DNA from: Orthonyx spaldingii
Taxonomy: Eukaryota > Chordata > Aves > Passeriformes > Orthonychidae
Assembly: GCA_013397795.1 (NCBI GenBank)
Contig: VZTJ01000625.1
Span: forward strand, 471,827 to 535,826
DNA length: 64,000 bases
Reading direction: 5' to 3'
The notes beneath the pieces are model-generated. The model did no database searches. It was not told where the DNA came from and worked only from the letters and a program-made list of their open reading frames with translations. This document shows, piece by piece, positions 14,301-26,300 of the stretch (its first letter is position 1; each line of letters opens with the position of its first letter). The position numbers and the translations under genes are program-made.

Positions 14301-17300
14301 TCCCACACTGCAGCTCTGGGATCCTCTGTCTGACTCCATTCTATCCTCAGCCCCTGACAAAGCCCCAGCAGCCCATTCCTGCAGGCTGCTCCCCGAGCTC
14401 TGTGACTCGTGGTCAGCAGGCAGAGCCTGAGCACTTCTCTCCCAGGGCCGGGGGCTGTCCCTGCCCGAGGAGCTGCTGGGCAGGTCTGGCTGAGCTCCAG
14501 CAGGGCCAGAGGGACCCTCTGCACCCTGGGCTGGGGGACCTGGAGCAGCCTCCTGCAGCTGGGGGTGTGACACCCTGCCCTGGGGCTCTGACACACGGCC
14601 CTGGGGTTCTGACACACGGCCCTGGGGCTCTGACACCCGGCCCTGGGGCTCTGACACCCGGCCCTGGGGCTCTGACACACGGCCCTGGGGCTCTGACACA
14701 CGGCCCTGGGGCTCTGACACACGGCCCTGGGGTTCTGACACATGGCCCTGGTTCCCTGCATCCTCTCCCAGGGACCTGGGAGAGCTGGGACAGAGCTCCA
14801 GGGGTGACAGCACATCCCAGCCAGCCTCAGAGCCCAGGGGGATGGACACGCTCAGGGTGCAGGCATCGGAGCTGCAGCTCGTTTGTGACATCTCAAAGGC
14901 TGCCAGCAATTTACCTGCAAAGGAACAGAACATTCATTAACCTGGAGGCTCCAGAACACAGAGGCATCAGCAAATACCCTTTCCCAGCCTAGAGGGCACA
15001 TAAAGGGAGGGGAGAATTCAAATACTGGAAAATATTTAGGATGGTGTTTCTAGAATGAGACTTGAACTAAGATTTCCACAAGAATTGTCTCCTGAAAGAA
15101 ATCTCAAGAGTATTTCAGATAAATATCAAAGAAAATACAAGACTTATCACAGAATTACAGAATATCTCCAGTTGGATGGGATCATCCAGTCCAGTCCCTG
15201 TCCCTGCACAGACCCCCAACACTCCCCCCTGTGCATCCCTGGAGCAGTGTCCAAACCCCCCTGGAGCTCTGGCAGCCTTGGGGCCGGGACCATTCCCTGG
15301 GGAGCCTGGGCAGTGCCCAGCACCCTCTGGGGGAAGAACCTTTCCCTGATAACTTAAGTAACTTGCTTTTACGTAACTGCTTAGACTGGATTTGAAATAA
15401 ATGTTCTTGGATAAATGGCACGGTGATGATTGGATGTCCAAATGAACACCTGGTTTACAAAAGTAAAATTCCTCCATGGAAAGGACTGTCCTGCCCTGGC
15501 ACAGCTGCCCAGGGGGAGTCCCCATCCCTGCAGGGATTTCAAAGCCCTGTGGATGTGGCACTTGCAAACATGGGGCAGTGGTGGCCCTGGCAGTGCTGGG
15601 GATGGTTGGATTGGATGGGCTCAGAGGGATTTTCCGACCTCAATGATTCCTTGGTTCTGCTGAGGACAGATCTTCCCCTGTCCCAAAAGCCAAGTGGTTT
15701 AAGTTGCCAGGTCTCCCATAATCCTCAAAGGGAAAAATCATAAAAGGAACCAAGAGAAGGTTGAACCCCTTGTGGCCAGAGAAGCAGGGCAGTGCAGGGT
15801 GGCCGAGGTCACAGAATGGGAAAGGTCACACAGGGACTCGTGAGGAGCCTTCAGACCTGCCCTTCCCACGGGGTACAGGATGCAAACCCCAAACCAGGAC
15901 ACTCTCAGGAAATGACACATTGGAAGGAGTTTTCATGCACATTTTCCCATTTTAATGACATGGGAGCAAGTCCCTGAAGGCCACCCTAACCCTACCTGAG
16001 CCCTCTGTTCTGCACCGAGGAATGACTCGGCCCTGCTAAGGCCACACTGATTTGGATGATGAGGATAATGATGATGATGATGATGGGTGGATGCATTTAG
16101 GAACAATCTGGTCAGTTATAAAAATGCTGAAAACTTTTTGTCCCACTGAACACACCAAGAAATCCCAGAATGAAAAAGAAACCAAGACTTATTCCTCTGA
16201 CAAGAAGAAAAAATCTGGTTCCATTTCTTCAATCTCAAGATACAAACCATGTCCTTCTGAAGGACTCTTGGAAAAAGAGAAATAAAGGGAATAAAGACAC
16301 GATGTCCCTGCCCTGCCTGGCAGCTGCCCCACAGCCACACTCCTGATTCCTTTGGAGGAGGCAGCTTTCCAAAAGCTTCAACACTTCCCAATCCAAAATC
16401 TCCTACTGGAGATGGAAGAAGCTCGAGTCCTGTGAACACCCCTGACCCCAGCAGGGAGCGAGGTCTGTGCCCCCCCAGACCCCTCGCCATACCCTGTGCC
16501 TGTGGAGGGTCCCTGGCCAGCGTGTCCAGGGGGTCCTGCAGGGTCCTGAGCTCCGAGGGGGAGAACTCCAGCTCCCGGAGCGGCCCCCGGGGCACGAAGG
16601 GCGCCAGGATGGTGCCAGGGGACTGCTCGATGCCCAGGTTCCGCAGGTAGATCTGGGGAAACAAGGAATAAGCACAAGGAATAAACACTGAGAGAACAGC
16701 ACGGATCCTGGGCTGGCAGAGTTCTTTCAGTCCAGCACTGGACACTGCAGCAGTGAGAACTCGGATCTCCAGAGGAGGCTGCTGAACTTCAGCCTCACCC
16801 GTTTAAAATTCCATTTCCCAGCTGGAAGGAGAACACAAAGGTTTGGTTTAAAAACCTCATCCCTCCCCAAAAAACTGCTGCACAGAAAGCACTGACAGCC
16901 TTGGGAATTCAAGCCAGAAGTAGGGAAGCTCCTCATTTTTTAGGACAAGTTTGTTCAAGCCTTCAAGGCAAATGGTTGGGAACAGTCTTGCCAGAGCTGG
17001 TTCCCATATAGACATTATATGGACCAACCTAAATTTTCCTTGACTTCGTCACCTGTAGGGCAAATTAATTTCAACCCATCCACACTATGTCCTAAACTAG
17101 CCAGGAAAATTAAATAAATTACCTTACACATCACAACCAACTCCATTTCCTGTGATTTGATTATAAACTTACACATTAACAGCCAGATAAGTGACCTGGT
17201 CTCCTTTCCCTTGCCAGTGATCTGTGGGAGCAGAATTCCTCAGAACTAGGCTGAAGAATGTGTAATTATAGTCAGGAACAGGAGTCATCCCTCTGTCTCA

Positions 17301-20300
17301 TGAATTTCATTTCAAACACCCTCCCTGCAATATTTATATTTGTTTCACCACGGCTTTGCAAAGACAACAGAGTGAAAAGAGCTCCAGAGCACATTCCCAA
17401 AGACCTGATGATGCTGGGAGTCATCTTGTGAGAGGAGCAGCCTCTTACTCAGAGGATAATTACATGTTTGTCATTACCATAAATCTGCATCTCATTTGCT
17501 CCACCACTCACAGCTATCAGTGCACCCAGCAAGGCTCACAGTGCTCTCCACTGCCTCCAACCCCAAACCAGGCAGAAATCTGGATTAGCCAAACAGGACG
17601 GGAAGGAGGGAAGGTCTGAAGAGGCTCTCAAGGTCCTTTATGTGGAACACATCAAGAATTCAGAACTGAGGCCTCAGGAGCTGGAACAAAGTGAACAAGC
17701 AAAATGAGAACTCATAGAAAAAAGGCAATTTCATTTGCAAGGAGCCGTGCTGGGTGTGCTGTTCCTGCAGAGCTGGGGGTGCAGTTCAGCTCTGCTTCCT
17801 CAGCACCTGAGTCTCAGCCTCACGTTTGGATCACGAGAACCTGACCTTCTGAAAGGACCACCAACTCACATTTCTGTCCTCCTGCTCCCCTGACACTCAG
17901 CTATCCCTGGGAAACACAAGAGACCTTTTCCACATCCAACCCGCTCTTTGTCCATGACAAATATTACCTAAAAGTTACTTTCTCCACCTCTATTTAAGAT
18001 AAGCTGAACCAATATCATGGATGAAATTCAGTGTAGCACAACCCAGTGTAAAAGCATTTACTTTGGCTGTAGTGATTAGATCCTCTCCTAAAAGAACAGT
18101 GGGGGGAAACGGAAAAGTGAAAAACAAATGGAAACCTCTGAAAAAAAAGTATTACTGAAAAAAATTGATAACTCTGGGAAAAGAAATGGTTAACTCTGGG
18201 AAACAAAGGGGTAACTCTGGAACGAGAATTTAAGTTAGAACCAGACTTACTGGGATCCTTTCTTCAATGTTGAACTCTCCTTTCTTTGGAGTCTCCAGCG
18301 CTGCTCCAGGGGGGATGGGGTTGTCCCCTCCTGCACTGGGGCAGTGCCTGGACCCCACCAGGGAGCCCCAAGCAGAGCCCAGGGCCCCCTGAGGCTCCCC
18401 AGAACCCACAGGAAAATTCGAACTCTCCAGGGAAATGGCTGCAAAGCCGTCCATGATGTCGTGACCAGTGGGAATATTTAGGTTGAGGGCTTGATTTTCC
18501 TGAGCATCACAATCCTTGTGCTCATCAGCTGGGGAGCTTCCACCCTGTTTAAGGAGCTGAGCAGCACTGGACACAAACACATCAGGGGCTGAGCTTCGTC
18601 TTGTGTTACTTTCCATATCTTCAGCACAAGTTCCAGAAAGAATCTTTTTTATCGTGGAGCCTCCTGAGGTGCTGCCAAACCCTCCTAAAGCAGGGCTCTC
18701 TCCTCCTGGAGGCTGCAGGGCCTCTGTGGGGTTTGCTGCTGGGATAACTGGATCCAGGGGTCTGCCTCCGCTGCAGACATTCACGGCGTTGTCAGACTGA
18801 GATCGGCTCAGAGGGGAGCCAAGCAGGAGGTTTTTGTGAGGAAAATACAAACTTCCCAGAGAACCTGTCTCCCTAGAGGAAGGAGCAGCACCATCGTTGG
18901 GCTCTCTGAGGCTTTGCTGTACTGAGAAAACACTGCTCGAAGGCCTGGCGAGTGCACTGGAGGCTTTCCTTCCAGCAGAAAATCCACGTGGGGCACGCGA
19001 GCTTGCAGCGCCAGGAGCCTCCTCTGGCTGGCTCACGTTCCAAGCTCCCACCTTCTCCATGAAACCCAGCGAAGGGAAGGACTGAATCCTGCCAGGGTGG
19101 GGGGACCCCAGCCTTAAGGACTCGAGGTGGTCACAGTTTTCTCTCAGAGCTCTCTGGGGAGGATGTGGCTTCCCAAGGGATCCAGCGGCACAGGCAGGGG
19201 ACTCCCCTGAGGTTTCTTCATTTGAACACAAAGGAGAGGCCTGAAGTTCTGAAGGGATCACCAGGACTCCACGCCCTTCTGCCTTATCAGTTTTCTTGAG
19301 AAATACCCCTGGAGTGGACTGGAAGTTGGGATGAGCCAGGTGCACAGAGAAGGAGCCCTCACCTCCCAGGCTGAAGGAAGGGGAAACGTCTGTGACTTTG
19401 TGTCCCCCCTCTATGGAAAAGTCTGACCCAGTCAATTCCTCCCTGCTTCCTGCCGGCTCTGCTGCCCCTGGGGGCCCCTGGGTGCACGGAGGTGTTTCCA
19501 CAGCAGCCCCCCTGGGCTGCCTGGGTGCCCTGGTGCCTGTCACAGCAGGGACAAGCTCCTCTCTGCCCGGGCTCCCTGGGGGTTGTTCCTGCTGCTGGTT
19601 CAGGAGAGCTCCCTGCAGCTCCTGGGGAACAGCCCTGCACCTCGAGCTCTCAGAGCTGTTTATCTCCACTCCCTGCTCCTTCAGCGCTCCTTTGCCTGGC
19701 TCAGAAGTCTCTGCACAGAGAACATCTCGAGCTCCCGAGTTCTTAGAACGGCCTTTCCCCAAGTCACCAGAGAAATTATCTGACAAATCGAGCTCAGGCA
19801 CCTTCTTTCCTTTTTCCTGCTTCTCCAGGACTCCTGCCTCACTCCCAACAACTTTTACCTTTCCCTCCTGGATCCCCCTTTCACTTTTCTCCGAGAATTT
19901 GGTCTGTGCTGTTTTGTAGGAGGAGTTTCCCAAGGATGAGGATTCCTCCTGCCCCGGGGACTCCTTGCCCTGCTCTGAAAGCTCCAACTCAGCCGCGGAG
20001 CCATCGCTGCCAGGGCAGGACTGTCCCTCCTCGCCAGCTCTGCTCCAGGGCTGCTCCAGCTCCTTTCCCAGCCTCTCCTCTGCACGGGGCCGTGCTGGAT
20101 CCCCCCTGCCCTGGGGGCCTGGTGCCTCCTGCTCGGTGCCACCGTTCCCATCTCCCTCCGGGCTCCCCAGGCCCTCTCCAGACAGGGAGCTCTGGGAAGC
20201 AGCTCCAGAATGTCCCACGGGCTCAGAATGCTGGGATGGAGGGCACAGCTCACTGGGACCCCTCAGGGCAGCACCTCCATGGGTGTGGGAAGGCTCTGAG

Positions 20301-23300
20301 CGCTCCAGGGATGCTCCAGAAACATCTGGGATTCCTCTGCAAGAGAAAGGGAATTTCTGATCATATCTCTTGTTTCAACATCTCTCATTTATATCAGAGG
20401 CAAAAGAACTTCAGGTAACAACTGGGGTTTAGCACCATACACATAAATACACATAAGTTACAAAAATACATCCCTAACCAGGCCAAAACCTGAAGGAATG
20501 TAAAGAAATACCAAAAATCGATAAAATAAAGGCTTGAAAATAATATTATAATAATATAAATTTCTACTTAGTATGGCAATAGTTTTCATCCTATTTAGGA
20601 TTGAAATATTTTTTACTGACAGGCTGTTATTAGTTAGATAAATAAATAAAATCAGCAAAGCAAAATATGCAATATGTACTTACACATATCTCCACTTGTC
20701 TGTGATTTATTAATATAAATCATCTACTTCAGTTCATTATATCAATCATTTTTTAAAGGATATAAAAGAAGCCAGGTCTCAGATAAGGAACAAATTCCTA
20801 TAACGTTCTAATATTGTTATTGGGGATTGTTTAATTAATAGTTCCTTTATATTAAACATATCCTCAAACCCTAATAAATATTACTGCATGCAAGTGGAGC
20901 ACCTTGAAATGACAGTGATGAAGGCTTTCACTGAAACAGTTCTTTCTTTATGCATTTTAACCCAAAATTTGCGTTTTAAATTACACATATTGCTCCAGCA
21001 TACACAAACCACAACACTGTCCATGTATCCTGTAAATACAAAAATCTGATTTTTGTCCCCATAATTTCAGGAAGTTTATTCCAGAGTCTAAAAAAGCTAC
21101 AGAGATGTTGAAGAGGGTGGAGTTCCCGATTTTCCTGGGGTACCTCAGCATGACAAGCTCTGAACAGCCTGGTCCTGGTTTTCCCTTGTTCCAACTTTTC
21201 TGAAGGCAAAATCCAGAGGTGCCTCCTCTCTACCCACTCCAAACCCCCTATTTCTGTGCCCAGAACCTGCCACTATCCAGTTATCCAATACAGAACCACT
21301 CCTGGCCTCTCAGGGAGAAGAAATGGCCCCAGTAACCCCATCCCACCTCAAGGGAAGGAAATCCATCTGGGATCCCTGCAGGAACGTCTCGGCCCGGACT
21401 GGGCTCAGCAGCAGGGGCAGGCACGGGGAGAATCCGCTCTCCTGGACATCTGGGAGGGACAGAATCACCAACAGAGCAGTGAGAGCTGCCAGCTCGGCCT
21501 CACGTCCCCAAAGATCCCGGCCTCAGGTTCCCAAAGATCCCGGCCTCACGTCCCCAAACGCCCCCCCAGCCTCACGTTCCCAAAGATCCCAGCTGCAGGG
21601 AAGGGGAGGGAATCCCCCACAAACCCCTGGAGCCTCCTCCCTCACGGATTAAATTCAGCTTTCTCATCCCATATCAAATCCAGGTCTCCAATCACTCACT
21701 CCTGGCACTGCCACCCCCAGCTTATCCTAACATTCCTTCTGTGCCCACCCCCGTCCTGTCCCAGCCAGCACCTCCCTCCTGATTTCCAGGAGCAATGTCC
21801 ACAGGGATTTTATCCCATCACCTTTCACTTCTTTACAAACCAAGGATCCAACTGGTGCCTTCCCTACTCTGTTTTTCCATAAATTCTGATTCCAGCAAAG
21901 GCTGCACATCGTTTTTTTCTTTAGCGATTCAAGATAAAGTAATAACCAAACTTAGCAGACAGTGATGACTATTGCAGCAATAACTTATAGTTTCTATCCT
22001 GTATTTCTTTGCTCTTTGGGGTACTTAAGATCTTTTTTTCCAGTTCATTGCTTAGAAAAACAAATGGAAATGGTTTATACCACAAGAATAAAGCCAACTA
22101 TAATATATATAAAACTGTATTTTTTTAAATCTGTTTTTTTTTAATTCTAAGCTGGTATCTGAGAAGTGTAAATAAGTACAAACACATCCAATGGGTGCAA
22201 AGAAATACTCCCAGTATTTTAAGCAAGCTTTTATTTTTAAAGGGAAAGAGCTATTTGTGGTCAAGGGTGTGACTTCCTAACCCAGAAATGCCATTTTTTT
22301 TAATTTAGGCTCATTAGTTTCCAACCACTCAGAAAAGCCACAGTCTGCACCACTTAGAGGAGCACAAGCACATCAAAAAATGATCATTACACACAAAAAA
22401 ATCCAGTTCTCCTTCCATCAGCTCTACCCCGAGTCTCCTCCGGCCCACACGGCATCACCTGACCAGGGGCAGCCAACAACAAGGCAACCTTGCTTATTAA
22501 TTTTTAATTTAATACTTCCAGCTAACACTTTTTTAATTACTTTAGAACTCTAGGTAGTGAGAGGATAATTATGCAGAAAGAAATAATTGATTTTGCAATA
22601 CTAAATATGATTAAAATGCTTTTTTGGAAGTTTAGAGAAAGGAAATGAGATGTAGCTTAAAAAAATAGGTCTAAATAGCTATTCCTGAGCAATGTGACAG
22701 GAGGAGGAATTCCAAAGGGTTCACTCTAGACTGGAAAGCAGAACTGGGTGACAAAATTAATTCTGACACACAGGAAAGTGTAAAAGAGGAGAGGAGAAAA
22801 TGGCAGCAGCAGCACAGGGGAACAGAGCCAAGGAATTAAGGACCAAGGTCAGGGATAACTCATCTATAACCCAGCAGCTCCTCAGGGCTCTGTCTGATCA
22901 AAGGGCACAACCAAAACTGGGGTTTAACGCATCCTGATGGGGAATGGTGGGATCGGGGCAGGGAGGGGATTGGGGCAGGGATGGCACTGGGGCAGGGATG
23001 GGATTGGGGCAGGGAGGGGATTTAATCACACTCTGAATCCTGATTTAAACTCAGGAACAGGAGACTGAGCTGATTCCTGTGATCTGCTCCCCGTTTCTCT
23101 CAAACACACAGGACAGAGAGGTTTGTGTTCAGTGCTGGGACTGACAGAGCCTGGACTTCACATTCCCTGCTCCCAGCAGGGAACTGGGAGCACACAGGAT
23201 TTCCAGTGCCCCTTGGTCCATTCAGTGCACATTCACTCAAAGATTTTTTTGCTGTTACACTTGGAAATACTGAGATTAATTTGGATACAGAATTGCATTA

Positions 23301-26300
23301 GAGATGCCAACCCATGTCTTTCAAGAAACACTAAGCAAGTTGGAATCTAAACTCTCTCAGCTCTGTTAGATGGACCTTTTCCCCTCCCAAATCTTGTTTT
23401 CTATTTTAAAGGGTATTAATGAACAAATAATATTAATTGCAGTTATCAGATCAGACTTGTCAGCTCCCATCATGACACACTTCATGTGGCAGAACTGGCA
23501 CCTTATTTTTAGTCATGCAAGAGAAAAGAAAACAAGCTTGTCTGATTTTCAGCTTAACGTCTCCACTTTGAATGAAAATGTATTTTCAAGCTAAACTGAA
23601 AAGCAGGAATGATTAAAGAAAAGGTTTTCCCACACAATAAAAACTGTGGAAATGAAGAAGCAAAGAGGACTAAGGGAGGGAACAGAAAATAACTGGAATA
23701 AAAAGCTGTCAAAAACAGATGTTGCCAATCTTTTGTATACATAGATTAATAAAGTAAATGTGCATATACAGATATAGACACACACCCCATAAATCACAAC
23801 ATTTGGCTGATAAATCAATGCTTTCAGGATCTATTGCACCAACAAAAATGTAAGTGCCACTCGACATTTGCATTAAGAAACTCAAACAGATGAAAATGCG
23901 ACTGAACATTCTCCAAGCAGGGCCATAAACAGGAAACTCTCACTGCATCGAGGCACTTCAGGAGCCATTCTTATCCCTGCCCATGGAACTCCAGAAATCC
24001 CAAAACTCCTCCAGAGAAGCTCATGGATCAGGCAGATGTTTGCCAAGCAAAGAAAACCTCAGTGCATAGCCCTTCAACACAGGGCAGGGAAGGGAGGGGA
24101 GTGTGCAAGGCCAGGCTGGACAGTGGAGCTGTCCCTGCCATGGATGGGGTGTCACTGGATGGGCTTTGAGCTCCTTCCAACCCAAACCATTCCCAACACA
24201 ACCATTCCCCTTCAGTCAGAGCAGCCTGACCCCACTGCCACAGTGGGTTCAGCTCAGGGGATGCAGCAGAACCAGCAGGACAAGGGAAAATCCCTCCTCC
24301 TATTCAGCATCAGCTGACTAAATAAACACCCTGCAGAGCTGTGTCCTCACACTGGGATCCTTCCCCTGCTCCCACACTGAGATCCTTCACCTGGGATCCT
24401 TCCCCTGCTCCCACACTGAGATCCTTCACCTGGGATCCTTCCCCTGCTCCCACACTGAGATCCTTCACCTGGGATCCTTCCCCTGCTCTCTGGCTTCTTC
24501 CAGGAGCACTCTGGTTTTGCAGTGTGGTAGGAATCTGCCTGGGGCTGACAGCTCCCACCTTCCCCAGAGGATTCCAGGAATCTGCCCGGGGCTGACAGCT
24601 CCCACCTTCCCCAGAGCATTCCAGGGATCTGCCCGGGCTGACAGCTCCCACTTTCCCCAGAGAATCCAGGGATCTGCCTGGGCTGACAGCTCCCACCTTC
24701 CCCACGGGATTCCCCTCAGACCTGGGGTGGTGAGCACTACTTTGAAGCAGCAGATGACTGACATGGCCGGGAGAGAAGAGAGAGGAAAAAAGGGACAGGA
24801 AAAGGAAAGGAAGAGACAGAAAAGCTGAGATTCACTGCAGCCACGTTCTCCATGGAAATCCACCCTTCCAGCTTGCTCCCTGCAGTGCAGAGGCACCTCT
24901 CACTCAATAGAGGGCATTTCACTGGGCTCCAAACCTCGTTTTACTTTAATATATAAACCACAAACGCAGCCCTGTCCCACGTTCTACCTCCTTTGGCTTT
25001 TGTACTTCTCACAGCACACAAAGCTCCTGTTTGTCAGTCACTGCTTTTCCTCCAGGGGCACAAAGACCCTGGGAGCACATTTGGGATGCTCAGGATGGAT
25101 CCTACTGGCACATTTGGGATGCTCAGGAAGGATCCTGCTGGCACATTTGGGATGCTCAGGAAGGATCCTGCTGGCACATTTGGGGTGCCCAGGATGGATC
25201 CTGCTGGCACATTTGAGATGCTCAGGAGGATTCGGGCTCGCTGTGCTCAGCCGGAGCCGGGGTTGGAGCAGGTGCTCGGGGCTGGAAGCAGCGAGTGACG
25301 TCAGCCCCGCTCTCCCCGAGCTCCTCGTGTCAAAACAGGGATTTTTCCTGCTGTCACTCTGAAGGTCAAAAGCTTCCTCAGTCGAGTTCACTGAGCAGGC
25401 AAAGCTGGGCCTGTTACTTTTTCTCACAGGCTGCTGACAAGTCTGAATGCCACAGTCAAGCTGCCATTTGGGGGGATAAAAAAGGAAGGCAAAACAAAAA
25501 CAAAGGCTCGGCTTTGTCAAGCTGTTCCACAGAGCAGCAGGAGCATTTCAGTCCAACTGTCATTGTCATTCCTCCCCTCCTGACATGAAACTCAAGACAC
25601 TTTTTGAAGAGGAGGAGAAGAAATAAATGAGTATTGCAGCTCTGTCTTCCTCCCCTCTCAGCTCTCCTCCCGTACCTGGAAATTCAGTGCTCACACAAAG
25701 CCTGCAGCCACTGCACATCCCCAGAGAGCACCAGAGAAAACAGCAGCACAGGAGAGGACTCTCACATCTTCTATCACATTAAAGAGCCTTCTGCTTGCTC
25801 CTTAATTCCAGCTGCACTGGAAGCACAAAGCTTGGCAAATATCAAGAAGTTTTTCCTTATTAAATGGTTTCCAGTTCTGCAAATAACAATAATAGGGGGA
25901 AAGGGCTGTAAAATACATGAAACACAAGAATCCTGCCAGGGGATATGGGCAAGGACAAAGCATGGCCAGCCTTCCATGTCCTCCCACTTTCTGAGCTCTG
26001 TCCTGAACCTCAATTTCCTACACAAATGGGCTTTTATTCACTATCAACCATCTCCCTGTGATGTACACACAGCTTTTAATCACCAAGCTGCCTGCAGACC
26101 CAAATCTGAGATGCCCAAGAATGGTTTTCATTTCATAAAGGAGAAAAACTCTTCAAAAACGTCTCCCAAGCAGTCCCAAAAGCACAGCAGTCAGGAATTC
26201 ATTGCTGCTGAGAATGAGCTCAGCCATTAGCAGCTTGTCTGTGCTGTTACACAGAACAGGAACCCTCTCCACCTTCCCCTGTCCTCTCACTGTCTGCCTG

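Larger units (their letters stand above)
14915..16492. other. ALMS1 intron with two CR1 tails and a (GAT)n tract
   Basis: Contains a minus CR1 tail at about 15148-15352, a plus CR1 tail at about 15485-15660 and a (GAT)n-type microsatellite at about 16055-16086. No further exon was recognised. Confidence 0.75.

Noticed and set aside
13823..14992. Plus-strand frame of 389 codons with GALTHGP repeats
   Set aside because: Antisense reading of the ALMS1 minisatellite exon. The repeat length (21 bp) keeps every frame open.
21256..21882. Plus-strand frame of 208 codons
   Set aside because: Spans a 23-bp minisatellite and AT-rich flanks, with no splice sites or recognisable domain.
24345..25232. 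Direct repeats that might suggest a CRISPR-like array
   Set aside because: Units are head-to-tail without unique spacers, and the genome is avian. They are minisatellites.
25233..25467. Possible ALMS1 exon (IQTCQQPVRKSNRPS...) after an acceptor-like site
   Set aside because: No good donor, and the frame runs into a minisatellite. Similarity to ALMS1 is not convincing; kept only as part of the intronic finding.
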